Shown one piece after another: positions 1 to 8,222 of a stretch of DNA of 40,784 bases (positions are counted from its first letter, which is position 1; the number at the start of each line of letters is the position of its first letter). Source of the stretch: a virus. Under the pieces are notes generated by a model, which had not been told where the DNA came from, did no database searches, and saw only the letters and a program-made list of their open reading frames with translations. Location: positions 1 to 40,784 of the IMG/VR virus record IMGVR_UViG_3300025322_000072. The stretch is one strand, 5' to 3'. The translations under genes were made by a program, and so were the position numbers.

Positions 1-127
1 AAGCTGACCCGATGGAGGCTGATAAGTGAATCTGCCCTCCTGATTTACAGTCAGAGGGGCTCCTTTTGGGATAACCATCAACCTATTTTGCCTATCATGA
101 GTAAAGAGATGAGAGCTAGCATGAACA
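1..127. repeat. Terminal direct repeat, left copy
   Basis: These 127 bases are identical to 40658-40784. The exact length equals a common maximum assembly k-mer, and a tail gene stays open across the joined ends. I therefore read it as the overlap of a circular contig rather than as a biological terminal repeat. The unique genome would be 40657 bp. A real short terminal redundancy cannot be excluded from sequence alone. Confidence 0.95.
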
Positions 128-501
128 GTGTATTCCCAAGGATCCTCTCCCATCCTTGTATCCCCCCATGGCTTGTCCAGTGCCCATTTCCCTAGGAGAG
201 TAGCCCAGAACCCTGCAGCTGTAACTCGAATGCCTGGCTTTTTCCTGCTATTCTCAATGATAGAAGCTACAATAGATCCCTCCCATACAGCCTCCACCCC
301 TGAGAAAATAATAACCTTATCCCCAGTGTACAAATGAGACTTTCCAGCAGGATCTGCCCTGACAAAGAATGAGCAGGATCTATAGAGCCCTCCTGGGTAC
401 ATCGTGGAGAATGCTATATCGCTGATAGCCCTTTCCTCAATGAAAGGGTTAGTAGCCCCTGCCTTATTGAAAATCTGAGCAGTCAGTTTATTCTCTATCA
501 T
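1..501 (-). CDS. Tail hub-like protein, N-terminal part (gene crosses the contig ends)
   Basis: This is the 5' part of a gene that starts at ATG 501 and runs off base 1 in frame. It continues at 40657 and ends at 39593, for 521 residues in total. The start overlaps the stop of the distal tail gene as ATGA. The protein begins MIENKLTAQIFN and has a beta-rich N-terminal half with alternating hydrophobic residues. By order (tape measure, distal tail, this gene, lysis genes) it should be the tail-tip hub, comparable to gp27/Tal-like proteins that close the tail tube and carry fibres. I do not recognise a specific family with certainty. A reader using only 39593-40738 would wrongly start it at an internal TTG and lose 140 residues. 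Confidence 0.75.
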   Translation of the reverse strand, partial: MIENKLTAQIFNKAGATNPFIEERAISDIAFSTMYPGGLYRSCSFFVRADPAGKSHLYTGDKVIIFSGVEAVWEGSIVASIIENSRKKPGIRVTAAGFWATLLGKWALDKPWGDTRMGEDPWEYTVHASSHLFTHDRQNRLMVIPKGAPLTVNQEGRFTYQPPSGQL

Positions 502-3050
502 ACTAGAGCCCACCTTGGCTTGTACCAGATCATTATAGGTGAAATTGTAAGGATTGATTCTAGTTCCAATGCAGAGGCTTCTCCATTCTCGTAGGGAACT
601 ATTATCAGGTTGTTATAAAATCCAGGATGGAGCTCGAGCCTATCACCAATGGTGAATAATCGATCCCTGAAGTAATATCTAACTGTGCTGGAGATGGTTT
701 TCGAGAGGAGAGAAACACACTTGTTGCCCTCCACTAGGATAGAGCCAAAACGAGTTATGTAGTACACTGCCGAGTTCCTCAGGATCCTCAGGAGGGGTCT
801 GGGCAAGAGGATAATTTGATCTAGCCCTACATTCGCTGCAGATCCACTACTCCTCTTCATTGCGATGGCAAACCTGAACTCAAGATCATTGGGAGCCAAG
901 ACATCCAAGAGGGAGTTATCAATATTTAGGAACTTGACTGGACCAACAAAGTTCTCTTTATAGGTTGTCGTTACAATGGCACTTCTGTATTGCCCTACAA
1001 TAACCCTATCCTCTCCATTAGTAGGATCTGCAATCACGATGGCAGGGGCTAGGAGGAGGTTGGATCCAGCATCAGTCATCCGAATGGCCATATAAAATTC
1101 TGTTTCTGAAAGGGCTAGAGAAGTTGGCTTTTGGATCAACCATCCTCTAGGAGCCGTTGTCTGGGCAATGACTTCAGTGGTTCCTACTGAGACATCCATC
1201 CTGAAGGCTCCAATTGCATTGCCATCAGCGACAGAGCCGACATCTACAATAAAGCCATCCCATTTAGTCAGAAATTGCTCAGACTTGATAGAGGAGATCC
1301 TGAGCTCATTATAGGTTAGTGTCTTTGTCGTTTGATCTATATGGATAGCTAGATCCGCTGGGACATTCCCTTCAACCCCTTCAACCCAAAAGTGTCCATT
1401 CCCCCCTGAGTCCCAAAATGCAATCTTATCAATCATATGTCCTAGATCGAAAATTGCTTTGGAGGCATTGTAATAGGCTAGCACTTCTCCTGCAATCATT
1501 GGCTTATCGAATAAGGCCATCCCGAGCCAACCCCAGTCACTTTGCCCGAGATATGCCATTGATTCCATTGAGGCTCCTAGGGAGAAGCTCTGGCTGGTTT
1601 TGAAAACCCCATTCAGGTATAGCTTTATGTTACCAGAGAAGCTGGCATACTCCTGAACAAAAGCCACTTGCATAATATCCCCCTCGAGAGGGGATCCCAT
1701 GCTGAATGATGCAATCGTGGAGCTATCTGTCTTGAAGTTCACCGTGTTATTTGTATAGTCAAAATAGCCCTCGCAGGTATTTGCTACCCCAGCTAGCCTC
1801 GTTTTGAAAAAATAAGTATGGACAGGCTTGGGGGTATAGTATGAGGGAGGGATGTGCCTCCAAGTAAAGATCATGGTGAATAAGTTAGTATTTGTTGAGT
1901 GTTTTCTATAGCCGTTATAATCTTTTCCAGCTATAAGCCCTGGCTCTGAAGGGTTGGCTGACTGAGAAGTTTGAGGCACACCAGTTCCTGCAATTACATT
2001 CATAGTCCTTTTATGAACTAGTGCATTGTATGTTTTGATGCCACCGATAATATATTCAGTGGCCATTACTCCTCCAATGGTCACTGGGGAGTAATAATCT
2101 GTCATCTGTATCTTCACCGCCCAAGTTCCAACTGTCACATTGACAGCTGTGTAATCGATCTTATACCAGCCATCATCAGAGATCTTAGTTACAACTGCAC
2201 CTCCACCGAATGCCCCTACAGATACTGATATAGGAGGTACAACAGATGGAGCCTCTGTCTTCTTACAGAAAACAGTTACCAAGAAGTTGGGTATTGTGGC
2301 TCCTGTAACAGTTACATTAGTTGTCATGTATTCGTTTTGAACTGCAGAGGAGTTCCTACCTATGCGCATAGCCTTAGTGCCAAACAGAACCTCCTCTTTG
2401 TCATACACGATCTCCATAGATAGCCCTGCACTGGGTGTCCAGTTTGTCTCATCAAACTCGAATACAGGATTGGTGATATAATTCTTTACTGCATTCCTGA
2501 TACAAAATAGAGCCTCTGGCACCCCATTCTTCTCTATAGGGCTATACTGCATTGCAGAGTTTGCTAGTAGGATCTGCTGGAAAAGATTTTCAGCATAAGG
2601 CTTTACATTCAAACTTATCCTGACCAGCTGATCATTTAGGAGAACCCCCATCGGATGGGATCCCAAGGAGGTAACTGTACCAAAGACAATCTCAAAATAT
2701 TTATAAGCTCCAAATGTGCCAAAGATAGGGGCTGGAAAGGCATCTGTTTCCCTATAGAGGAGATATGTCTTTTCCTCAGCTGTTTTCCTCATCAGGATAT
2801 TCTGGATACTATTTATGATCTTATTGATAGCTCCAAACCCGACACCATGGATTGTTAGCTCTATAACGATATTTTTGTTATCAGATATCAGATCCAGATA
2901 GTCAGATCCAGCATACCTCCCTGACTGATTGGAGTCAGCTAGGGAAACATCAAACTTAGGTTCAGGCATGGAGAATGAGCTCTCCAAATATAGAGGAGCC
3001 TGATTCAAATTTATTCTTTGATCCCCATGTTCAAGTATTAGCTCTATCAT
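498..3050 (-). CDS. Distal tail protein with LamG-like adhesin domains
   Basis: An 850-residue tail protein that directly follows the tape measure gene, with start and stop overlapping as TAATG and AGGAG eight bases upstream. The N-terminal ~190 residues look like a distal tail (Dit/SPP1 gp19.1-like) module, the ring joining tail tube to tip. Residues ~195-340 resemble a carbohydrate-binding beta-sandwich. Residues ~385-545 resemble a LamG/concanavalin-like domain (YFDYTNNTVNF, IKLYLNGVFK). The C-terminal part (~560-850) is another beta-rich region. Simple Dit proteins are ~250-300 residues, so about 500 residues are inserted or appended, which suggests receptor or glycan binding on the host surface. 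Domain names rest on pattern recognition only. Confidence 0.75.
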   Translation of the reverse strand: MIELILEHGDQRINLNQAPLYLESSFSMPEPKFDVSLADSNQSGRYAGSDYLDLISDNKNIVIELTIHGVGFGAINKIINSIQNILMRKTAEEKTYLLYRETDAFPAPIFGTFGAYKYFEIVFGTVTSLGSHPMGVLLNDQLVRISLNVKPYAENLFQQILLANSAMQYSPIEKNGVPEALFCIRNAVKNYITNPVFEFDETNWTPSAGLSMEIVYDKEEVLFGTKAMRIGRNSSAVQNEYMTTNVTVTGATIPNFLVTVFCKKTEAPSVVPPISVSVGAFGGGAVVTKISDDGWYKIDYTAVNVTVGTWAVKIQMTDYYSPVTIGGVMATEYIIGGIKTYNALVHKRTMNVIAGTGVPQTSQSANPSEPGLIAGKDYNGYRKHSTNTNLFTMIFTWRHIPPSYYTPKPVHTYFFKTRLAGVANTCEGYFDYTNNTVNFKTDSSTIASFSMGSPLEGDIMQVAFVQEYASFSGNIKLYLNGVFKTSQSFSLGASMESMAYLGQSDWGWLGMALFDKPMIAGEVLAYYNASKAIFDLGHMIDKIAFWDSGGNGHFWVEGVEGNVPADLAIHIDQTTKTLTYNELRISSIKSEQFLTKWDGFIVDVGSVADGNAIGAFRMDVSVGTTEVIAQTTAPRGWLIQKPTSLALSETEFYMAIRMTDAGSNLLLAPAIVIADPTNGEDRVIVGQYRSAIVTTTYKENFVGPVKFLNIDNSLLDVLAPNDLEFRFAIAMKRSSGSAANVGLDQIILLPRPLLRILRNSAVYYITRFGSILVEGNKCVSLLSKTISSTVRYYFRDRLFTIGDRLELHPGFYNNLIIVPYENGEASALELESILTISPIMIWYKPRWALV

Positions 3051-4966
3051 TAGGCAACTCCTATTTGGATCTCTCGAGTTAGCATCCCTAACTTCTCAAT
3101 CAGGCTGTCAGCTATCTCTCTGCTATCCTTGCCATCCCCTCCTTGGATAACGATAGCCCCTGATTGAATGATAACTGTAGCACTGCGGGAGGAGCTATCT
3201 ATTGATTGTCCTCCTCGAGCCCCCATCCCAAAGAACTCATTGTTGGCCAACCCTCCTAGCCTAAAAGATAACTGGGGCAGCTCCTTTCCAACGAGCTCCT
3301 TTATAGCCTTATCAGCACCGATGAAGGTCATTTCAAAGGGGCTAGGAGAAGCCCTCTCAGCCCACTTGGGGATCTTGATTCTGCCCAGCCAATCTGCTAG
3401 GGATTGAAGCTTGTCAGTGACCCACTGGATCGCATCACGAACCCCATTGAATGCGGTTTTCAAAGGGTTGATGCCAGAGTTCCTTAGTGTAGTCATGATA
3501 GGTTCCAGAGCCTCGAATATAGGCTTCAGTTTATCCTTTACAAAGTTCCAAATAGAAGTCAGGGCAGGGAGGAGGACATTGTTCCAAGCTCCAGTTAGGA
3601 GGGTTATTGCTAGGGTTCCACCTACCTGAAGGACATCCCAGATGGCCACGAAAAGAGGCATCAGGCTAGTTTGAATAAAGTTCCATACCGCTCGAATAGC
3701 TGGCATCAGGGTATTGTTCCAGAAGTTTGTCACTGTCTGGATCGCAAGAGGTATATTGACTTGAAGCCATTCTACTATAGCTTGGAACTGAGGATATAGG
3801 TTGTTCCAAACCTCAGTTAGGACATCTCGGATCCCCAAGAAGTTTGTTGACCAGGCAGCTCCTAGAGCTCCAGCTATTAGAATAATAATCCCTATAGGGC
3901 TGACGAGAGCCCCTAGGGCAGTGCCTATAGCTCCCAAGCCAGTAATGATCGTTGCTGCAGCTAGCACCACTCCTATCCCTACTAGAGCCCCTTTGAATGC
4001 CTCGGAGTGCTCAGTCACGAATGGCTTTACATATTTGTCCACGATCTCCCCAATTTTATCCCCTAGCTTGGAGAACCAATCAACGATCTCAATAATCTTG
4101 CCAGCTATCTCTGGGCCAAAGATAGCTCCCAGAGCCTCCTTGGCTTCAGTGGAGTTCAGTCCTGCATCGAATAGAGCCGTTGCGAGGTTCCCTAGCTTTT
4201 CAGCAAACTCCATAAGTTGAGGGAGATGAGGCTCTATTACATTCTTGAAAAAGTCCATCACGACAGGGATGAGCTTCACGCCAAACCCTTCAGCAGTGTC
4301 CAGAAGTTTATTCTTGAGGATCTCTAGCTGGCCACCTAATGTCTCTCCTGCAGCTACTGCGGATCCTCCAAATTCAGTTTGAAGCTCCTTTAGGATGAGA
4401 GCCTGAGCTCCAGCTAGATCTCCTGTTTCTACCATCTTGGCAATAACTTCAGATTGAGCTTCAGTGAAGTTGACGCCAACCCTACGCAGGGCTGTAACCC
4501 CTAGAATAGGATCCTGAAGGGCTTTTCCTAGCTGGATTGCACTCCCCTTTAGATCCTGTCCAAGGGCAGCAGACATATCCAGCATTGTCTTGGTAGCATC
4601 TGGAAAAACATCCTTTCCAATATTGGTGAAAGTTAGGAGGATGTTTTCTCCAGAGAGGATTGTCTCATCAGAGAACTTTGTAACCCCTTGTAGCTGTTCA
4701 GCTAGATTTTTGGCAGCATCTGCCGTCACTCCAGCGATGCCTCCAGTAGATTGGAGAACTGCATTCAGCTGAGCCTCCACTCCCTCTGCCTGCATTGCCT
4801 CTGCCATGGCTAGACCGATGCCAGTGGTCACTGCTCCAATACCAGCAGCAGCTATCCCTAGCCCTATCCTGCCAAGTGTGTCAAAACCTTTTCCAAGGTT
4901 ACTGATAACCTTAGAGGCTTCATCCTTTGCAGTTATTAGGATCTCTACAACATTCTTATCAGCCAC
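3050..4966 (-). CDS. Tail tape measure protein
   Basis: A 638-residue protein that sets tail length and is ejected before the DNA. Evidence: it is one of the largest helical proteins in the genome and follows the G/GT chaperone pair. It has hydrophobic Ala/Gly-rich segments near residues 30-60 and 330-375, and Trp/Pro repeats (FWNNTLMP, AWNNVLLP) near 410-490. The N-terminal part carries the tape-measure-like stretch around SGENILLTFTNIG and LGKALQDPILGVTALRRVGV. Translation starts at GTG 4966, one base into the preceding TAG (TAGTG), giving MADKNVVE. Tail length by the usual ~0.15 nm per residue would be roughly 95-100 nm. Confidence 0.92.
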   Translation of the reverse strand: MADKNVVEILITAKDEASKVISNLGKGFDTLGRIGLGIAAAGIGAVTTGIGLAMAEAMQAEGVEAQLNAVLQSTGGIAGVTADAAKNLAEQLQGVTKFSDETILSGENILLTFTNIGKDVFPDATKTMLDMSAALGQDLKGSAIQLGKALQDPILGVTALRRVGVNFTEAQSEVIAKMVETGDLAGAQALILKELQTEFGGSAVAAGETLGGQLEILKNKLLDTAEGFGVKLIPVVMDFFKNVIEPHLPQLMEFAEKLGNLATALFDAGLNSTEAKEALGAIFGPEIAGKIIEIVDWFSKLGDKIGEIVDKYVKPFVTEHSEAFKGALVGIGVVLAAATIITGLGAIGTALGALVSPIGIIILIAGALGAAWSTNFLGIRDVLTEVWNNLYPQFQAIVEWLQVNIPLAIQTVTNFWNNTLMPAIRAVWNFIQTSLMPLFVAIWDVLQVGGTLAITLLTGAWNNVLLPALTSIWNFVKDKLKPIFEALEPIMTTLRNSGINPLKTAFNGVRDAIQWVTDKLQSLADWLGRIKIPKWAERASPSPFEMTFIGADKAIKELVGKELPQLSFRLGGLANNEFFGMGARGGQSIDSSSRSATVIIQSGAIVIQGGDGKDSREIADSLIEKLGMLTREIQIGVA

Positions 4967-5441
4967 TAGCTTTTCTCCTCGAGCTCCTCATTCCTTTTTC
5001 TCCTAGCCTCTCCTATAAGATTTTTGAAGATCTTGTAGCGCAAAAGCCAGAGCAATTTTTCATCAGGTCTGCCAGCTATATCCCATGGGGGGATCCCCCA
5101 ATCCTCTGCTGCCTCTAGGAGGAGCACCCACCAAGGAGCCGTTGGCATGTCATGGAGGAGTGCATGCCTTAGCCATTTCCTTTCTGAAAATTTGCAGCAC
5201 CGCCATCTAGGGAGGTGAGGAGCTCTCCAGCTAGATCATTCAACTTTTGGAGGGGCAAGCCTCCCATAATTTTTCTAGCCTCATCATAGGGGATCCTTGC
5301 CCCCTCTTCTGTGGACAGAAAACGAGACAGAACCTCAACCAGTGTCCTAGCCTTATTGTCCAACAAGTCTAGGTATTCATCCACTGTGACATTCTCTTTG
5401 ATGTCTTCTGTAGTCACTAATATTTTGTAGGTGTTTCCCAT
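4966..5441 (-). CDS. Tail assembly chaperone GT, made by -1 frameshift
   Basis: Predicted 158-residue fusion of the 90-residue G-type protein (from 5441) with the downstream -1 frame. A slippery heptamer A AAT TTT lies at 5193-5187 in the required X XXY YYZ register, five codons before the zero-frame stop region. After slipping, the frame is open through SERKWLRHALLHD into MPTAPWWVLLLEAAEDWGIPP and ends at TAG 4968-4966, at the tape measure start. In lambda-like tails, G and GT bind the tape measure and recruit tube protein. Location, size and the in-register heptamer all agree. I did not see an obvious downstream pseudoknot. An independent start at ATG 5148 is possible, but its upstream sequence lacks a good ribosome site. 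Confidence 0.82.
5169..5441 (-). CDS. Tail assembly chaperone G
   Basis: A 90-residue acidic helical protein starting MGNTYKILVTTEDIKENVT, with AAAGGAG before the ATG. It lies between the tail tube and tape measure genes, where siphophages encode the G chaperone. It is the zero-frame product, and the frameshifted longer form is described at 4966-5441. The shared part would bind tape measure protein, and in known systems the T extension binds tail tube subunits. The call comes from position, size and the slippery site, not from recognised similarity. Confidence 0.8.
   Translation of the reverse strand: MGNTYKILVTTEDIKENVTVDEYLDLLDNKARTLVEVLSRFLSTEEGARIPYDEARKIMGGLPLQKLNDLAGELLTSLDGGAANFQKGNG
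5187..5193 (-). promoter_or_regulatory. -1 ribosomal frameshift slippery site (AAATTTT)
   Basis: On the coding strand the bases read GC A AAT TTT CAG, so both P- and A-site codons can re-pair one base back. The reading frame reached is exactly that of the downstream chaperone extension. Confidence 0.8.
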
Positions 5442-5456
5442 TTCTTTTTTTCTCCT

Positions 5457-5627
5457 TTATAGCCCTAGTCCAATGTATTTGTTCAGTAGGAAAATGACGA
5501 TTGCGATGACTATCAGGGCAAGAATCACTCTCCCGAGAGGTGAAGGTAGCAAGGGTATGACATACCTATCCAGTAGCCATACGCATAGCACGACTACAAC
5601 AAGGATAATTATCAGCTCGAGTAACAT
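5457..5627 (-). CDS. Small two-helix membrane protein
   Basis: A 56-residue gene starting MLLELIIILVVVVLCVWLLD and ending IFLLNKYIGLGL. It begins with ATG 5627 after a near-perfect AGGAGGAGAA and stops at TAA 5459-5457, 16 bases before the chaperone G start. It has two strongly hydrophobic segments (about residues 3-18 and 33-50) around a short Arg/Pro-containing loop, so it should sit in the inner membrane as a hairpin. It lies between tail tube and chaperone, where no membrane protein is normally expected. It could be a holin-like, superinfection-exclusion or DNA-injection helper protein. I recognise no family. Confidence 0.75.
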   Translation of the reverse strand: MLLELIIILVVVVLCVWLLDRYVIPLLPSPLGRVILALIVIAIVIFLLNKYIGLGL

Positions 5628-5654
5628 TTCTCCTCCTATCTCCTCCTAGGATCT

Positions 5655-6653
5655 TTATGGAACTGTTGCCAGTTCGCAAACGTCAATGATCTGCGCAAAC
5701 TTAGAGGCTGTCGCATTGTAACGAGCCCTAAAGGTTCCTGTCACAATATCGTTGCCATCATCTTCATCAATCTTGCTGAACTTATCCCACTTTCCAGCTA
5801 GATTGATGAGCAGGGTTCTGAAGCTATAAGCTGTGCCAGGGGTGGTCAGGGCAGATCCTTCAAACTTCAGCTGGATCAATCTAGGAGTTTGAGCCTCCCA
5901 GTTGGCAATCTCTGCAATAGCCGTGCCGTCATACTCCAGCTTGACTTCCAAGGTTATCTCAGGCTTGGTCATTTTATTGAAGCTGAAATAGATCTGGCCA
6001 TCAGCAGTCCATTTGGCTATCAGCCCTGTTTTCACTTTTAGAGAAGCCTCGAGGAGGGTATTTGATTTCTGGGTAGTGCCCCAAGTTCCACCGATAGCTT
6101 CAATGTATAACTTTCCCTTGCTGAAAAGAATATCATCCAGAGTAGGAACTGCAACGGCTGGGGTGAAGGTAGTATTGGTCAGCTGCCTGCCTTTCCAATC
6201 TCCCGACACCATCAAATTCTCCCCAGCCTTTCCCGAGAGCTCGAATGCCTCTACAAAAGAATACTCCATCTCTTGAGCTTGCTGGTTATCCCCTCCCTCA
6301 ATGGTGTAGGTTTTCAGGGCATTGATGGCTGTGGTAGGAAAGTCATAGGTATAGATTTTCCCAGTTCCTACTCCATCAGCAGTAGGGGTTACAGTTTTGA
6401 TGCCAGCTTCAAAAATATGGAGGAGCTGTTCAAAACTAGCCTCGATGGAATCAAACGTGATACCTGCAAACTTCTTGGGGATGGAGGTTCGATCTAGCCC
6501 ACTGATGTAGCCGACATCCTCATCAGAGATTTTCACCTCCAAGAGGTTTTCGAGAGTTCCAATCCCTCGCCACATCGTGGTAGCCACTACAGCGGTGCCC
6601 GCAGTGACTTCTCTCCCCAGTTGGATCTTGCGCAAAGATTTTATACCAGGCAT
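5655..6653 (-). CDS. Major tail tube protein
   Basis: A 332-residue protein, MPGIKSLRKIQLGREVTAGT, preceded by GAGGTGAGAT. The N-terminal pattern (short basic segment, then G.E...GTA) and the beta-rich body with FDSIEASFEQLLHIFEAGI fit siphophage tail tube subunits of the longer class, which polymerise as hexameric rings around the tape measure. It sits after the connector/terminator genes and before the chaperones, as expected. It is longer than the lambda gpV core, and the extra residues probably form a surface-exposed domain. The family call is by architecture and order. Confidence 0.8.
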   Translation of the reverse strand: MPGIKSLRKIQLGREVTAGTAVVATTMWRGIGTLENLLEVKISDEDVGYISGLDRTSIPKKFAGITFDSIEASFEQLLHIFEAGIKTVTPTADGVGTGKIYTYDFPTTAINALKTYTIEGGDNQQAQEMEYSFVEAFELSGKAGENLMVSGDWKGRQLTNTTFTPAVAVPTLDDILFSKGKLYIEAIGGTWGTTQKSNTLLEASLKVKTGLIAKWTADGQIYFSFNKMTKPEITLEVKLEYDGTAIAEIANWEAQTPRLIQLKFEGSALTTPGTAYSFRTLLINLAGKWDKFSKIDEDDGNDIVTGTFRARYNATASKFAQIIDVCELATVP

Positions 6654-6661
6654 ATCTCACC

Positions 6662-6862
6662 TCACTTGTTTTCAGATTTTGGAGTTAGGCTCTTGTTCGG
6701 GTGAGCCTCTAGCTCGGATTTTTCTTGAGTGAACTCAACATACAAGCCACTTTCCAGCAGCTTCTCTTTGCCAAAGAATTTCACCTCATCGGCAGTTAGA
6801 TCTCTCGCAGGGATCCCGAACAGGAACCCCTCTCCAACCCATTTCAAACCTAGCTTTTCCAT
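6662..6862 (-). CDS. Small protein of the head-tail region, unknown
   Basis: A 66-residue charged protein, MEKLGLKWVGEGFLFGIPARDLTADEVKFFG, with a strong AGAGGAGGAGCT site. The first ~50 residues resemble short phage proteins of the kind with a GIPARDLT motif found between connector and tail tube genes. I cannot name the function. It ends nine bases before the tail tube start and is surely co-translated with it. Confidence 0.7.
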   Translation of the reverse strand: MEKLGLKWVGEGFLFGIPARDLTADEVKFFGKEKLLESGLYVEFTQEKSELEAHPNKSLTPKSENK

Positions 6863-6872
6863 AGCTCCTCCT

Positions 6873-7265
6873 CTATAGATCCTTTATACCAATTTCAAAG
6901 CGATAGCCGATTGTTTCAATAGTAGCATAAGTCATCTTGCCAAACTCCCACTTGATGTCAGTGATATTCGAGATCGTGCCATTCAGGGTAGGGTTATTCT
7001 GTAGGATTGCAGCTATTTTCTCGAGGTAGGGCACTGACTCGAGTAGGATCTTTTCAGTCAGTGACTTACTACAGTGCACCTCCAAAAAGATGGTTGATAG
7101 CTTTTTTGTCCAGCCAGCATTGATCTCAATAGTTCCTACTCTAGGATATGAGATGGCAAATGGAAATTGCTGGGCACTATCCACGAGAACTTCAGGGGCA
7201 TACTTTATACCCTGAACAGTTCTAACTAAAGTTTGGAGGGCAATAATAGTCTCATGCAATCCCAT
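6873..7265 (-). CDS. Tail terminator/completion-like protein
   Basis: A 130-residue protein starting MGLHETIIALQTLVRTVQGIKYAPE. It lies immediately downstream of the head-tail connector and upstream of the tail tube, the place of the protein that caps the tail. Its size and mixed alpha/beta look are consistent with the gpU/gp17-type terminator fold, but no decisive motif is visible. I chose ATG 7265, one base after the connector stop, with AAAGG ahead. A longer start at ATG 7298 (11 residues more, overlapping the connector by 32 bases) is possible. Confidence 0.6.
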   Translation of the reverse strand: MGLHETIIALQTLVRTVQGIKYAPEVLVDSAQQFPFAISYPRVGTIEINAGWTKKLSTIFLEVHCSKSLTEKILLESVPYLEKIAAILQNNPTLNGTISNITDIKWEFGKMTYATIETIGYRFEIGIKDL

Positions 7266-7266
7266 G

Positions 7267-7890
7267 TCATATAACCTTTCTGACGAACCCACCATCATCT
7301 AGGAGGCTCTCCACTTCTGGATCCAGCTTCTTAGTGAACCGCAATTGACTGAGCTCTATAATAACTCCAGTATCTGCAAAGCCCTGTTTTCCACGATGGA
7401 ACCAGCGAGTGGATTGAATTATCGATGCCATGGTAATTGATTCAGGAGGGGTTTGGGAGAAGCCAAATTTGCTGGTGATCTTTATAGCCTTTGGATAGAC
7501 TGGCCAAACCGCCCGAGTTCCATAGAGCCTATCAATATCCAATCTCCTGATTGGTTCTCCTCTTTGGATCGCATTCCATGGCCAAGTATGATAATCAGTA
7601 GCTGCCCAGGTTGTGTAGCTCGAGAGATCCCCATTCTCTGATACCTGTACTGTAGTAGGGGCAGCTGCCATTTCTCCAACCCAAAGCTCTAGCCCTCCTC
7701 CTCCTGAGAAGTATTCAATGCTATCGACATCAGCTGCAAAAGCTCCTGGCATTCTCCTGCAAAAGGTATCAATGGCACGGCTAGCCCTTTCGACCAAGAT
7801 CCCCAGGAGATTGGTGTATTGCTCTCCCCAATCTTGATCAGGGAGGAGGATCTTTATATCATCAGGGGTGCAATAATTTTTAGGAGCCAT
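7267..7890 (-). CDS. Head-tail connector (adaptor) protein
   Basis: A 207-residue protein beginning MAPKNYCTPDDIKILLPDQDW. The N-terminal pattern Y.TPDDIK..LP......Y...L..L...AS..ID is the start of the gp6/gp15-type head-tail adaptors that bind the portal after packaging. Residues ~60-150 carry a beta-rich segment with a Trp-rich stretch. The start lies two bases after the previous stop with AAGG as ribosome site. It is longer than the ~100-residue HK97 gp6 and so belongs to the longer connectors. Good agreement of motif and position. Confidence 0.75.
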   Translation of the reverse strand: MAPKNYCTPDDIKILLPDQDWGEQYTNLLGILVERASRAIDTFCRRMPGAFAADVDSIEYFSGGGGLELWVGEMAAAPTTVQVSENGDLSSYTTWAATDYHTWPWNAIQRGEPIRRLDIDRLYGTRAVWPVYPKAIKITSKFGFSQTPPESITMASIIQSTRWFHRGKQGFADTGVIIELSQLRFTKKLDPEVESLLDDGGFVRKVI

Positions 7891-7892
7891 GG

Positions 7893-8207
7893 CTATACCT
7901 TGTCCGAGTTCTTGACCAGATAATCATGGAATGAAGTTATCCCATCATCTGTTCCATAGGTAGCTTCAACAATCAGCCGTCTTGTTTCAGCCTGTTTCTC
8001 CTCTTTGATGAGGGTATTGGCTAGGATCCCCAGTGTCAATTCTATAGAAGCTGCTGGGGTAGGAAATGCAGTGGTGGTGATGATTACTGTGCCAGTTGCC
8101 AGATCAATCAACCTGTAATTTATAGCCGTTGGGATGGCAGGAGCTCCTAGCTTGTCCATAAAAGAAACAGTGATATAGCAAGTGGTTTTCTCTACAATCG
8201 CATTCAT
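7893..8207 (-). CDS. Hypothetical structural protein, Ig-like
   Basis: A 104-residue protein, MNAIVEKTTCYITVSFMDKLGAPAIPTAINYRLID, with an AGGAG site eight to nine bases upstream. The N-terminal 60 residues read like one beta-sandwich domain (alternating hydrophobics, GAPAIPTAINY, TAFPTPA). It sits between a long repeat protein and the connector, so a virion role is likely. Function unknown. Confidence 0.6.
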   Translation of the reverse strand: MNAIVEKTTCYITVSFMDKLGAPAIPTAINYRLIDLATGTVIITTTAFPTPAASIELTLGILANTLIKEEKQAETRRLIVEATYGTDDGITSFHDYLVKNSDKV

Positions 8208-8222
8208 CCAAATAGCTCCTCT

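Noticed and set aside
1-127. Biological direct terminal repeats or attachment sites
   Set aside because: The repeat lies inside a protein-coding frame that continues across the junction and has the length of an assembly k-mer; no integrase is present.
128-337. 69-codon plus-strand frame near the contig start
   Set aside because: It lies opposite the tail hub gene, which reads through the whole region in frame on the minus strand.
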